64,000 bases of DNA from Pseudohongiella sp. O18 (GTDB lineage Bacteria > Pseudomonadota > Gammaproteobacteria > Pseudomonadales > Pseudohongiellaceae). Location: NCBI RefSeq assembly GCF_021729085.1, contig NZ_JAJSAR010000002.1:744001-808000 (forward strand), written 5' to 3'. The position numbers were made by a program, and so were the translations under genes. The notes beneath the pieces are model-generated. The model worked only from the letters and a program-made list of their open reading frames with translations, was not told where the DNA came from and ran no database searches. This document shows positions 15,965 through 24,537 of the stretch, one piece after another (within the stretch, counting starts at the first letter, position 1; each line of letters opens with the position of its first letter).

Positions 15965-17758
15965 ATGAGTTATCAGGTACTTGCCAGGAAATGGCGACCG
16001 AAAAATTTCAGTGAAATGGCCGGGCAGACACATGTGCTGCAGACCCTCACTCATGCTCTCGAACAGCAGCGCCTTCACCATGCGTATCTGTTTACTGGTA
16101 CTCGCGGAGTCGGCAAAACAACGGTTGCGCGTATTCTGGCCCGCTGTCTGAACTGTGAGACCGGCATCACTGCCACGCCCTGTGGTACATGCGATGCCTG
16201 TCGTGAAATATCTGAAGGGCGCTTCATAGATCTGATCGAAGTGGATGCCGCCTCCCGAACGCGCGTTGAAGATACCCGCGAGCTCCTTGAAAACGTTCAG
16301 TACGCGCCATCGCGTGGCCGTTACAAGGTCTACCTGATCGACGAAGTACACATGCTGTCGACGCACAGCTTCAATGCCCTGCTGAAAACCCTTGAAGAGC
16401 CACCACCCCACGTCAAGTTCCTGCTGGCAACAACAGATCCACAGAAACTGCCAGTGACTGTGCTGTCGCGCTGTTTGCAGTTCCATCTAAAGAATCTGGC
16501 GCCGCGACAGATAGTCAGCTACCTGGAGTCTGTCCTGACCGCAGAGCAGATTGAGTATGAGGAAGATGCGCTCTGGCAACTCGCGCGAGCCGCGGCAGGC
16601 AGCATGCGGGACGCCCTGACCTTGCTGGATCAGAGCATCTCCTTTGGCGAGGGCCGTGTTCATACTGGCGCTGTCACCGATCTGCTGGGAACACCGGACC
16701 ACGGTCTGATTTTTGCTTTGCTGGAGGCATTGGCCGGCCGCGATGGCGCAGCCATAACGACGCTGGTGGCTAACGCCGCAGAGAATAATCCGGATTTTGA
16801 GCGTCTGCTTTCTCATTTTACATCCGTGCTCCATCGCCTGGCGGTTGCACAGACTCTTCCGGACGCTGTGGACAACAGCGAAGGCGACAAGGAGCAGATA
16901 ACGTCACTGGCAGGCAAGCTGTCGGGTGAAGACGTGCAGCTCTATTACCAGTTTGCCATGCAGGCAATGCAGGAAATGCACTTCTCTCCAGATCGCCGTA
17001 TCAGTTTTGAGATGGCGATGTTGCGCATGCTGGCATTCAGCCCCGATGTCTTTTCCCGTGCTCAGGCCGACCTCGTGCCCGAGGGTGAAAAAAAAAAGCC
17101 TGAACTGACCATTTCAGAGACGTCGCCGTCAGACAATGACGCCGTCAGCGAACCTGCCACCAGACACGATGTTCCCCCGCAGATTGAGCAGGCTCCGGCT
17201 GACGATGACGCAATGAATCAGATTCCTGTTCAGTCAGTCGCCCCTGCGCCAGACTTCCCTGCGGAGACGCCTGAGCCTGCGCTGGACATGGCGGCTGAGG
17301 CAGATGTGAGTGTCGGTGAGGGGCCTGCTCCAGTAAACCCTGAAGGGGGTTCCCAGCCCGGCAAAATCGAGTCCAGTGATTGGGACTGGTATGACCTGGT
17401 GCAACGCAGCGGGCTTGCGGGCATCAGTGGCAATATTCTCTGGAACTGTGTGCTTAGCGACAGGCAAAATGATCAGCTAAGCCTGACTCTGGATCAACAG
17501 CAAAGCGCCCTGTATTCGACAGATCATGCAGAACATATCGCACATGCGCTGTCAGATTCACTGGGGTATCCGGTCACTGTAAACATCAGTATTGGAGAGC
17601 TGAATCAGGAGTCGCCTGCCCAGCGCCGCGCACGGGAAAAACAGGAAGCGATCGCTGCGCTCCACCAACGATTTCACAATGACCCCGGTGTCAAAGCACT
17701 GGTTCAAACCTTCGATGCAAGTATTGAGCAATTGAGGACAGAATATGAGCGATTTTAA
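15965..17758 (+). CDS. dnaX: DNA polymerase III subunits tau and gamma
   Basis: The 597-residue tau protein is the ATP-driven clamp-loader core. Residues about 1-220 hold the AAA+ module with Walker A GTRGVGKTT, the zinc knuckle CLNCETG...CGTCDAC, Walker B YLIDEVHMLS and sensor 1 LLATTDPQKLP. Clamp-loader domain III follows to about residue 365. After a Lys-Lys-Lys stretch comes a long acidic, Pro/Ala-rich linker (about 380-470) and the tau C-terminal domain V (WDWYDLVQRSGLAG) that contacts the polymerase alpha subunit. A ten-A run at 17088-17097 is a programmed slip site giving a 379-residue gamma. The start is ATG 15965; the ribosome site is weak. Confidence 0.97.
   Translation: MSYQVLARKWRPKNFSEMAGQTHVLQTLTHALEQQRLHHAYLFTGTRGVGKTTVARILARCLNCETGITATPCGTCDACREISEGRFIDLIEVDAASRTRVEDTRELLENVQYAPSRGRYKVYLIDEVHMLSTHSFNALLKTLEEPPPHVKFLLATTDPQKLPVTVLSRCLQFHLKNLAPRQIVSYLESVLTAEQIEYEEDALWQLARAAAGSMRDALTLLDQSISFGEGRVHTGAVTDLLGTPDHGLIFALLEALAGRDGAAITTLVANAAENNPDFERLLSHFTSVLHRLAVAQTLPDAVDNSEGDKEQITSLAGKLSGEDVQLYYQFAMQAMQEMHFSPDRRISFEMAMLRMLAFSPDVFSRAQADLVPEGEKKKPELTISETSPSDNDAVSEPATRHDVPPQIEQAPADDDAMNQIPVQSVAPAPDFPAETPEPALDMAAEADVSVGEGPAPVNPEGGSQPGKIESSDWDWYDLVQRSGLAGISGNILWNCVLSDRQNDQLSLTLDQQQSALYSTDHAEHIAHALSDSLGYPVTVNISIGELNQESPAQRRAREKQEAIAALHQRFHNDPGVKALVQTFDASIEQLRTEYERF
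17081..17103 (+). promoter_or_regulatory. dnaX programmed -1 slippage site
   Basis: GAGGGTG is followed by ten A residues and G (17088-17098), which includes the heptamer A AAA AAG in the correct phase. After a -1 shift the next codons are GCC (17098-17100) and TGA (17101-17103), so gamma ends one residue after the lysines. E. coli dnaX uses the same heptamer with a near-immediate -1 stop. The A10 run could also cause transcriptional slippage, as in Thermus. Confidence 0.8.
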
Positions 17759-18071
17759 TATTAACGAGTTGATGCAACAGGCTAAAAAAATGCAGGAGCA
17801 GATGCAGAAGGCTCAGGAAGAAGCCGCTAAACGCACTGTTACTGGCGAATCGGGTGCCGGCATGGTCAAAGTTCAGCTGGGCGGACGTTACGATGCCAGA
17901 CGCGTTGAACTCAGTGATGAATTGATGACTGAGGACAAAGAAATCATTGAAGATCTGATCGTCGCGGCGATAAACGACGCAGTTAAAAAACTCGATGACG
18001 GTAACAAGGACTCAATGAGTCAAATGGCCGCCGGCATGAAGCTGCCGGATGGTTTCAAATTCCCATTCTGA
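17745..18071 (+). CDS. ybaB: YbaB/EbfC nucleoid-associated protein
   Basis: A 108-residue DNA-binding protein with the characteristic N-terminal helix MQQAKKMQEQMQKAQEEAAK and core GGRYDARRVELSDELMTEDKEIIEDLIVAAINDA. It forms tweezer-like dimers on DNA and binds without strong sequence specificity. The ATG at 17745 overlaps the dnaX end by 14 bp, and recR starts 9 bp after its stop. dnaX-ybaB-recR is a classic gene order. Length matches E. coli YbaB (109). Confidence 0.95.
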   Translation: MSDFNINELMQQAKKMQEQMQKAQEEAAKRTVTGESGAGMVKVQLGGRYDARRVELSDELMTEDKEIIEDLIVAAINDAVKKLDDGNKDSMSQMAAGMKLPDGFKFPF

Positions 18072-18080
18072 GCCCTGAGC

Positions 18081-18677
18081 ATGCACAGTAAACTGCTGGA
18101 ACAACTCATTCAGTCATTGCGATGCCTGCCCGGTGTCGGGCCAAAATCCGCACAGCGTATGGCGCTTCACCTGATGGAACGTAATCGCAATGGCGCTGCG
18201 CAGTTAAGTGAGGTCCTCAAAGAAGCGCTGGATCGACTGGGAAGATGCAGTCAGTGCAGAGCTCTGACCGAGGAGCCGGTATGCAGGCTTTGCAGTAATC
18301 CCGCCCGAGATCAGTCGCTGCTATGTGTCGTGGGTTCGCCTGCTGATATGTTTGCCATTGAGCAGGCTGGCAGCTACCGCGGGTTGTATTTTCTTTTATC
18401 GGGTCACCTGTCACCCATTGATGGCATAGGCCCTCAGGAAATTGGTGTCGATGAGCTTATGGCTTTGCTCGACAGTCGTCCTGTACAGGAGATCATACTG
18501 GCCAACAACCCGACCGTTGAGGGTGAAGCGACTGCCTGCTACATCTCGGGTTTGCTGGAAAACAGGCAAGTCGCGGTATCTCGCATTGCTCATGGCGTGC
18601 CGGTTGGCGGTGAACTCGAATACGTTGATGGCGGAACATTAAGCCATGCTTTTAATGGCCGGTTGCGACTTCGATGA
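18081..18677 (+). CDS. recR: Recombination protein RecR
   Basis: A 198-residue protein (E. coli 201) with the helix-hairpin-helix [17 protein letters not shown] (about residues 14-30), a four-cysteine zinc finger CSQC...CRLC (about 54-70), a Toprim domain ([18 protein letters not shown] to [16 protein letters not shown]) and a C-terminal Walker-B-like tail ([17 protein letters not shown]). With RecO/RecF it loads RecA on gapped DNA. Its TGA stop overlaps the rnd ATG (ATGA). Confidence 0.96.
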   Translation: MHSKLLEQLIQSLRCLPGVGPKSAQRMALHLMERNRNGAAQLSEVLKEALDRLGRCSQCRALTEEPVCRLCSNPARDQSLLCVVGSPADMFAIEQAGSYRGLYFLLSGHLSPIDGIGPQEIGVDELMALLDSRPVQEIILANNPTVEGEATACYISGLLENRQVAVSRIAHGVPVGGELEYVDGGTLSHAFNGRLRLR

Positions 18678-19876
18678 GCATTGACTACGAGATAATCAGC
18701 AGTAATGAACGACTGGCAGAGCTGTGTGAGAAACTGCAGACGCAGACTGTACTGGCTCTGGACACAGAGTTCATCCGGGTTAATACGTTTTATCCCAAGC
18801 CTGGGTTGATACAACTTTCTGACGGCGTTTCTGCGTTCCTGCTCGATCCTTTGAGCATAGACCAGTGGCAGCCGTTACTGAACCTGCTGACTGCGCCCGA
18901 TATCGTCAAAGTACTGCACGCTGGCTCTGAGGACCTGATTCTTTTCCTGGACTTTTTCGGTTGCCTGCCACAGCCATTTTTTGACACCCAGAAAGCAGCC
19001 GCGTTCCTTGGACATGGTCCAAGTATCAGCTACCTGAACCTGGTCAAAACACTAATTGGCGTTGAACTTGACAAGGGAGAGACCCGTTCCGACTGGTTAC
19101 AGCGCCCGTTGACCAGTCAACAGCTTCACTATGCGGCCCTGGACGTAAAATACCTCCCTTCACTTTATCAGCAACTCGTCGCTGAGCTGGTCAGCAAAAG
19201 CCGACTGACAATGGTAGAGGAGGAGTGCGAGTTGATGCGCCAACTAGCGCTCGCAACCGAACAACAGGATAACTGGGAAGATCTGTATCGGCAGATGGGA
19301 GCCGCCTGGCGCCTCGATGCCAGACAGTTGGGCGCTCTCAAATCGCTATGTCTGTGGCGCGAGCAACAGGCGCGGCTGCGCAACAAGCCTAGGACCTGGA
19401 TCGCCAGAGACCCGGATCTGATAACCCTGGCCCAGCGGATGCCTTCTTCTGTCGAGGCTCTTAAAAAGATTCCGGACCTGACCCGTAGTCTCTACAACCG
19501 GGATGCTGAGGCTGTTATTGACTTGATCCTGCAAAGCACTGCTGTTGATCCGGATATCCCCGCTTCACTGGAGGGCGCACCCCTCGATAACCTTCAGCGA
19601 GGATTGTTAAAGAGCATGCAGCGCGCAGTTCGGGATGTCGCCAGCCAGACAGAGATTGCAGAGGAAATTCTGGCCAGGAAAAAAGTCCTCATTCAGATTC
19701 TGCGTCTGAACCAGCAGGATGCTGGCAGTCAGGGTGCCAAGGAGCAGCTGGTTTGGCCTGAAGACTTCCAGCCGTGGCGGCAGAGTCTGCTGCAGGCGCC
19801 TTTGCAAAGGGCGCTTGGCAAAGCAGTAGGTCCTGTCGGGTCTGGTGATGACCAGGAGGGTCGGCGCCATGACTGA
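18674..19876 (+). CDS. rnd: Ribonuclease D
   Basis: A 400-residue 3'-5' exoribonuclease (E. coli 375) that trims tRNA precursors and small stable RNAs. The DEDD catalytic motifs are [11 protein letters not shown] (Exo I, about residues 27-37), [13 protein letters not shown] (Exo II) and [15 protein letters not shown] (Exo III with the tyrosine). An HRDC domain follows (about 210-290, [19 protein letters not shown]). Start is by ATGA overlap with recR; the end overlaps the YcgN-family start by 8 bp. In a genome with tRNA-derived repeats its role in 3'-end trimming is of interest, though no link is shown. Confidence 0.95.
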   Translation: MSIDYEIISSNERLAELCEKLQTQTVLALDTEFIRVNTFYPKPGLIQLSDGVSAFLLDPLSIDQWQPLLNLLTAPDIVKVLHAGSEDLILFLDFFGCLPQPFFDTQKAAAFLGHGPSISYLNLVKTLIGVELDKGETRSDWLQRPLTSQQLHYAALDVKYLPSLYQQLVAELVSKSRLTMVEEECELMRQLALATEQQDNWEDLYRQMGAAWRLDARQLGALKSLCLWREQQARLRNKPRTWIARDPDLITLAQRMPSSVEALKKIPDLTRSLYNRDAEAVIDLILQSTAVDPDIPASLEGAPLDNLQRGLLKSMQRAVRDVASQTEIAEEILARKKVLIQILRLNQQDAGSQGAKEQLVWPEDFQPWRQSLLQAPLQRALGKAVGPVGSGDDQEGRRHD

Positions 19877-20321
19877 CAACAAGGATGTACCTTTTTGGGA
19901 GCGTCCCCTCGAGACTCTGAACAGGGCAGAGTGGGAGGCATTGTGCGACGGTTGCGCGCGCTGTTGCCAGAAGAAGCTGCAGGACGAAGATGGTGAGTTG
20001 TGGTACACACGCGTCGTGTGCCGATTGCTGGACCAGCAGGCCTGCAGCTGCACGGCATATGGCAACCGCCAGGTTCTGGTGCCAGACTGCCTGGTACTGG
20101 ATATGGACGTTCTGGCAAAGTCTCTCGACTGGATTCCGGGTACTTGTGCCTATAAACTCAGATATCAGGGTAAACCGCTACCGTCCTGGCACCCTTTGTT
20201 GACGGGCTCTAGTGAAGCCATGCAGGAGCAGGGAATCAAAGTGACGGGCCGCGTGCTGTCCGAAGAATACGTGCATGAGGACGGTCTGGAAGAACATGTC
20301 ATTCGCTGGGTGACACCCTGA
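19869..20321 (+). CDS. YcgN family (UPF0260) cysteine-cluster protein
   Basis: A 150-residue protein of the UPF0260/YcgN family (E. coli YcgN about 153), part of the YkgJ-type zinc- or iron-chelating group. Conserved cysteines occur in LCDGCARCCQKK (residues about 25-36), VVCRLLD and ACSCTAYGNR. The N-terminus PFWERPLETLNRAEWEALC is diagnostic of the family. The ATG at 19869 follows GGAGG by about 9 nt inside the end of rnd. Biochemical role is not established. Confidence 0.9.
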   Translation: MTDNKDVPFWERPLETLNRAEWEALCDGCARCCQKKLQDEDGELWYTRVVCRLLDQQACSCTAYGNRQVLVPDCLVLDMDVLAKSLDWIPGTCAYKLRYQGKPLPSWHPLLTGSSEAMQEQGIKVTGRVLSEEYVHEDGLEEHVIRWVTP

Positions 20322-20403
20322 TGCATACAACGGCCATAACCGCCATTGGCGCTGGTGCCAAAAGCACAAATGCGCAAGACAACAAGAAAGGAGTCTGCTG
20401 CCG

Positions 20404-20736
20404 ATGTTGAATATTTATGGCTATCTGACCGCCTGGGCCATTTACCTTAGCGCCGGCACGCTTTGTTATATTCTGTTCTACAAGGCCACTGGTTTCATCC
20501 GCCCCAAGGCACTGGCCAATGTCTTGCGCGGCATCATGATTGCACTGATTTACACACCGTGGACAATTGCCCCAGATGAAGATCTGATGGCGCCTGCGGT
20601 AATTGTCATCCTGCTTGACCTTATCACAGTCGGCGGCGAGTCATTCATCAGGGCACTGGTGCCCCTGACTCTGGCCTTGATGCTGGCTATAGTTGTAGGG
20701 TTATTTTGGAATCTGATTCGCAGAAAAAGAAACTGA
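20404..20736 (+). CDS. Small inner-membrane protein, three predicted helices
   Basis: A 110-residue hydrophobic protein with helices at about 5-27, 40-62 and 78-103 and a positive C-terminus (IRRKRN), predicting a cytoplasmic tail. The middle carries TPWTIAPDEDLMAPAVIVILLD, an acidic loop that may face the periplasm. ATG at 20404 is preceded by AAAGGAG about 10 nt upstream. It ends 10 bp before the MoxR-type ATPase, so it is likely cotranscribed with the ATPase/VWA pair and could anchor or be acted on by them. I recognise no named family. Confidence 0.7.
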   Translation: MLNIYGYLTAWAIYLSAGTLCYILFYKATGFIRPKALANVLRGIMIALIYTPWTIAPDEDLMAPAVIVILLDLITVGGESFIRALVPLTLALMLAIVVGLFWNLIRRKRN

Positions 20737-20746
20737 CGAGGACACT

Positions 20747-21589
20747 ATGCGCTTTACTGGCACAAAAGAATACGTGGCGACTGACGAACTGCAGATGGCA
20801 GTCAATGCCGCCATCAGCCTGCAGAAGCCACTATTGATCAAAGGTGAGCCTGGCACAGGTAAGACCATGCTGGCTGAGCAGATCGCACAGTCACTGGGGC
20901 TTGAACTTATTCAGTGGCATATCAAGTCGACCACACGGGCGCAACAGGGCCTGTATGAATATGATGCGGTTTCTCGTCTTCGCGATTCTCAGCTGGGTGA
21001 TCCCAAAGTACATGACATTGCCAACTACATCGTTAAAGGCAAGCTTTGGGAAGCCTTTGATGCTGACAAGCAGGTTGTCCTGCTGATCGACGAGATTGAC
21101 AAGGCAGACATCGAATTCCCCAATGATCTGCTGCTTGAAATCGACAAAATGGAGTTTTATGTTTATGAAACTCGTCAGCGTATCAAGGCCAAACATCGCC
21201 CGATTGTTATCATTACCAGCAACAATGAAAAGGAATTACCTGACGCGTTCCTGCGCCGCTGCTTCTTCCATTTCATCAAGTTTCCTGACCCGGTCACGAT
21301 GGAAAAGATCGTTGCAGTACATTATCCGGACATCAAGAAAGAACTGGTCTCCCAGGCCATGGACGTATTTTTTGATGTGCGCAAGGTACCTGGTCTGAAA
21401 AAGAAACCTTCTACATCCGAGCTTATAGACTGGCTGAAGCTGCTGATGGCCGACGATATCCCGGAGGAGATTCTCCGCAACCAGGACAACACCAGTGCCA
21501 TACCGCCGCTTTATGGTGCGCTGCTCAAGAATGAACAGGACGTCCATTTGCTGGAGAAACTGGCCTTTATGCACAGAGCAAAACGCTGA
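20747..21589 (+). CDS. MoxR-type AAA+ ATPase
   Basis: A 280-residue AAA+ protein with Walker A GEPGTGKTML (about residues 32-41), a Walker B-like VVLLIDEIDKAD, sensor 1 PIVIITSNNEKELPDAFLRRC and a lid domain carrying STSELIDWLKLL. MoxR-family ATPases work with VWA-domain partners to mature or activate enzyme complexes by inserting metals or cofactors. The gene directly downstream encodes such a VWA protein. The ribosome site GAGG lies 5-8 nt upstream. The client complex cannot be read from this window. Confidence 0.92.
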   Translation: MRFTGTKEYVATDELQMAVNAAISLQKPLLIKGEPGTGKTMLAEQIAQSLGLELIQWHIKSTTRAQQGLYEYDAVSRLRDSQLGDPKVHDIANYIVKGKLWEAFDADKQVVLLIDEIDKADIEFPNDLLLEIDKMEFYVYETRQRIKAKHRPIVIITSNNEKELPDAFLRRCFFHFIKFPDPVTMEKIVAVHYPDIKKELVSQAMDVFFDVRKVPGLKKKPSTSELIDWLKLLMADDIPEEILRNQDNTSAIPPLYGALLKNEQDVHLLEKLAFMHRAKR

Positions 21590-21595
21590 TCGCCT

Positions 21596-22774
21596 ATGTT
21601 GATCCGCTTTTTCTACACATTGCGCCGCGAAAAAGTACCAGTCACTGTTGGTGAACTGTTCACACTCTTTGATTGTCTTGAGCGCGACTATGCGTTTGCA
21701 GATATGGATCAGTTCTATCTGCTGGCCCGGATGTGCATGGTCAAGGATGAAAAATACTATGACCGTTTTGATCGCGCCTTCTCCAGGTACTTCAAGGAAC
21801 TGACTGTCCTGGATGATCTGCTGCGCGAGATGATTCCAGACGATTGGCTGCGCAGACAGCTGGATAGTGTTCTGACACCTGAAGAGCGGCGTCAGATACA
21901 GGCTCTGGGCGGCCTGGAAGAATTAATGAAGGCGTTCCGGGAACGACTCACGGAACAGAAGGAACGACACCAGGGCGGCAACAAATGGATCGGCACGGGC
22001 GGGACTTCACCGTTTGGTGCGTTCGGCTACAATCCGGAAGGAATCCGGATCGGGCAGGATGAAGGCAAAGAAGGCCGTGCAGCCAAAGTCTGGGACAAAC
22101 GCGAATATCGCGACCTGGACGACACAGCTGAGATAGGCGCCCGAAATATGAAACTGGCATTAAGGCGCTTGCGTAAATTCGCCCGCACTGGTGCACAGGA
22201 AGAACTGGATATCGACGATACAATTTCATCGACGGCCCGTAATGCAGGGCTGTTGGATATCAAGATGGTTCCAGAGCGACACAACGCCGTCAAAGTACTG
22301 ATCTTTTTTGACGTCGGCGGCTCGATGGATCCCTATGTCCAGATGTGTGAAGAGTTATTCTCTGCCGCGAGATCTGAATTCAAACATCTGGAGTATTACT
22401 ATTTTCACAACTTCATCTATGAATCCGTGTGGCGCAAGAACCGGCGCCGCCATGGCGAAACAACATCGCTGCATGATCTGATGAACAAATACGGCAAAGA
22501 CTACAAAGTGATCTTTGTCGGCGATGCGACAATGGCACCCTATGAAATAACCCATACGGGTGGAAGCATTGAGCACTACAATGAAGAGCCCGGTGCAGTC
22601 TGGATGGAGCGGATGACAGACCATTACGAGCATCTGGCATGGATCAACCCGGTGCCAGAGCAGCACTGGGAGCATGGTTACTCTATTGCCATAGTCAGGC
22701 AGTTGATAGGGGATCGTATGTATCCGATGTCTGTCAAAGGTCTGGAGCAGGCAATGCAGAGGCTAAGCAAATAA
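21596..22774 (+). CDS. VWA domain-containing CoxE-like protein
   Basis: A 392-residue cytoplasmic protein, the expected partner of the MoxR-type ATPase 6 bp upstream. The N-terminal half (about 1-210) is helical, starting MLIRFFYTLRREKVPVTVGE. The C-terminal half is a von Willebrand A-like domain with a MIDAS-type loop in VLIFFDVGGSMDPYV, where the usual DxSxS is DVGGS, and a later FVGDATMAPYEI strand. A Gly-rich hinge (GTGGTSPFGAFGYNPEGIRIG) joins the halves. Likely role is adaptor or chaperone for the ATPase. The substrate is unknown. Confidence 0.88.
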   Translation: MLIRFFYTLRREKVPVTVGELFTLFDCLERDYAFADMDQFYLLARMCMVKDEKYYDRFDRAFSRYFKELTVLDDLLREMIPDDWLRRQLDSVLTPEERRQIQALGGLEELMKAFRERLTEQKERHQGGNKWIGTGGTSPFGAFGYNPEGIRIGQDEGKEGRAAKVWDKREYRDLDDTAEIGARNMKLALRRLRKFARTGAQEELDIDDTISSTARNAGLLDIKMVPERHNAVKVLIFFDVGGSMDPYVQMCEELFSAARSEFKHLEYYYFHNFIYESVWRKNRRRHGETTSLHDLMNKYGKDYKVIFVGDATMAPYEITHTGGSIEHYNEEPGAVWMERMTDHYEHLAWINPVPEQHWEHGYSIAIVRQLIGDRMYPMSVKGLEQAMQRLSK

Positions 22775-22875
22775 AAGATGAGTAAATAACAGCAGAAAAA
22801 CCTGAGCCAGCAGTGATTTTATCTGACTGGTTATCGGAAACTCGGACGACGTCACACGTAAAAGGGGAAATCATA

Positions 22876-24537
22876 ATGTTCACGGCACCAGCGCTTGAAA
22901 CAAGCGGCGACATGAATGCCTCACGTTTTTCAACGATTACCGATGTTTTTGAATATGCATTTTCTAGTCATGCGGACAAGCAGGCGTTTCAGTGTCTGGG
23001 TCATACACTGACCTACGCGGACCTCGACAGATACAGCGCCAGGCTGGCGGGCTGGCTTCAACAGCATAGCGGCCTCAAGCCAGGTGATCGTATTGCCATA
23101 CAGTTGCCAAACCTGCTGCAGTTTCCCGTTGCCGTGATGGCTGCTGCTCGAGCGGGTCTGGTTATCGTGAACACCAACCCACTTTACACAGCACGTGAGA
23201 TGAAACACCAGTTCACTGACTCCGGTGTCAAGGGGATCATCATCCTTGAAAATTTCTGTCATAACCTGGAAAAGATTCTCCCGGAAACCGACATCAGCTG
23301 TGTCATCACTACCCGCCTGGCAGATATGCTGCCGCAACCTAAAAAGACCATCGTTAATTTTGTGGTCAAGCGTGTAAAGCGCATGGTGCCAGCCTGGAAC
23401 ATTGCATCAGCCAGAAGTTGGGACCAGGTCATGAAAGAGAGTTCAGGCAGCTTCTCAAGCGTATCAAGTGGAACCGATGTCGCTATCGTGCTCTACACAG
23501 GCGGCACAACTGGTCTGGCAAAGGGCGCCATGTTGACGCACCAGAATCTGATCGTGAATATGATGCAGCTGCGTCAGGTGAGCAAGGCGCTGATCAAGGA
23601 TGGCAGAGATACTATTGTTGCACCGCTGCCGCTGTATCATACCTACGCTTTCATGTTTCACTGCATGGCTGCCGTCTACGCCGGAAATCTTAATGTCTTG
23701 ATTCCCAATCCCCGTGACATCAATGAGTTAATAAAGACGCTGCAGGCGCTGCCCGAGATTAACGGTTTTGTTGGTCTGAACACACTGTTCCTGGCCATGT
23801 GCCGGCACAAAGATATTGCGCAAGTTGATTTCAGTAAGATGCGCTTCACCGGATCGGGCGGTATGGCATTGACCATAAGCGTCGCAGAAGAGTGGGCTAA
23901 AGTAACCGGATGTCAGATCTATGAGGGATATGGCCTGACAGAGTGTTCTCCAGTGGTCAGCGTAAACCCCCACGACAAGGTCAAAATTGGCACCGTAGGG
24001 CCACCCGTCCCAGGCACCGACGTCATGACAGTAGATGAGGAGGGTAACGATACCGGATTTAATGAAAAAGGCGAACTCTGGATACGCGGCCCGCAGGTCA
24101 TGAAAGGGTACTGGCAGAACGAGAAGGCAACTACCGAGTCGATCACTGCCGAAGGCTGGTTTAAAACCGGCGATTTTGCCCAGATTGATGAGGAGGGATA
24201 CATCCGGATTGTTGACCGCAAAAAGGACCTCATTATCGTCTCTGGATTTAATGTGTTCCCGAGCGAGGTCGAGGAAGTTGTCAACGCACATCCAGGCGTC
24301 GCAGAAAGTGCAGCCATTGGTGTGCCCAGTGACAAAAGTGGCGAAACCATCAAACTGTTTGTTGTACGCCGCGACTCTGTGCTCAACATTAAGGATGTGG
24401 AGAGTTATTGCCGCGAAAATCTGACCGCGTACAAGGTGCCCAAACAGATTGAATTTGTCGACGATCTGCCCAAATCTAATGTTGGTAAAATTCTGCGTCG
24501 CGAGCTTCGCGAGCAGGAACTGAATAAATCTGGTTGA
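22876..24537 (+). CDS. fadD: Long-chain-fatty-acid-CoA ligase
   Basis: A 553-residue ANL-superfamily enzyme that activates fatty acids with ATP and CoA. Seen are the P-loop YTGGTTGLAKGAMLTHQN, the A5 motif YEGYGLTECSPVVSVNP, the FadD motif GWFKTGDFAQIDEEGYIRIVDRKKDLI and the catalytic lysine in KSNVGKILRRELRE. Alignment with E. coli FadD (561) is full length. The ATG at 22876 follows AAAGGGG; an upstream GTG at 22813 would add 21 non-family residues. A half-site ACTGGT lies upstream but no full FadR operator was found. The hrpA frame overlaps its stop by 4 bp. Confidence 0.95.
   Translation: MFTAPALETSGDMNASRFSTITDVFEYAFSSHADKQAFQCLGHTLTYADLDRYSARLAGWLQQHSGLKPGDRIAIQLPNLLQFPVAVMAAARAGLVIVNTNPLYTAREMKHQFTDSGVKGIIILENFCHNLEKILPETDISCVITTRLADMLPQPKKTIVNFVVKRVKRMVPAWNIASARSWDQVMKESSGSFSSVSSGTDVAIVLYTGGTTGLAKGAMLTHQNLIVNMMQLRQVSKALIKDGRDTIVAPLPLYHTYAFMFHCMAAVYAGNLNVLIPNPRDINELIKTLQALPEINGFVGLNTLFLAMCRHKDIAQVDFSKMRFTGSGGMALTISVAEEWAKVTGCQIYEGYGLTECSPVVSVNPHDKVKIGTVGPPVPGTDVMTVDEEGNDTGFNEKGELWIRGPQVMKGYWQNEKATTESITAEGWFKTGDFAQIDEEGYIRIVDRKKDLIIVSGFNVFPSEVEEVVNAHPGVAESAAIGVPSDKSGETIKLFVVRRDSVLNIKDVESYCRENLTAYKVPKQIEFVDDLPKSNVGKILRRELREQELNKSG

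Noticed and set aside
20321-20407. A 28-codon frame whose ATG overlaps the YcgN-family stop
   Set aside because: No ribosome site of its own, and it contains the ribosome site and start of the next gene.
22775-22875. FadR operator before fadD
   Set aside because: Only a half-site (ACTGGT) is present; the second arm does not match.
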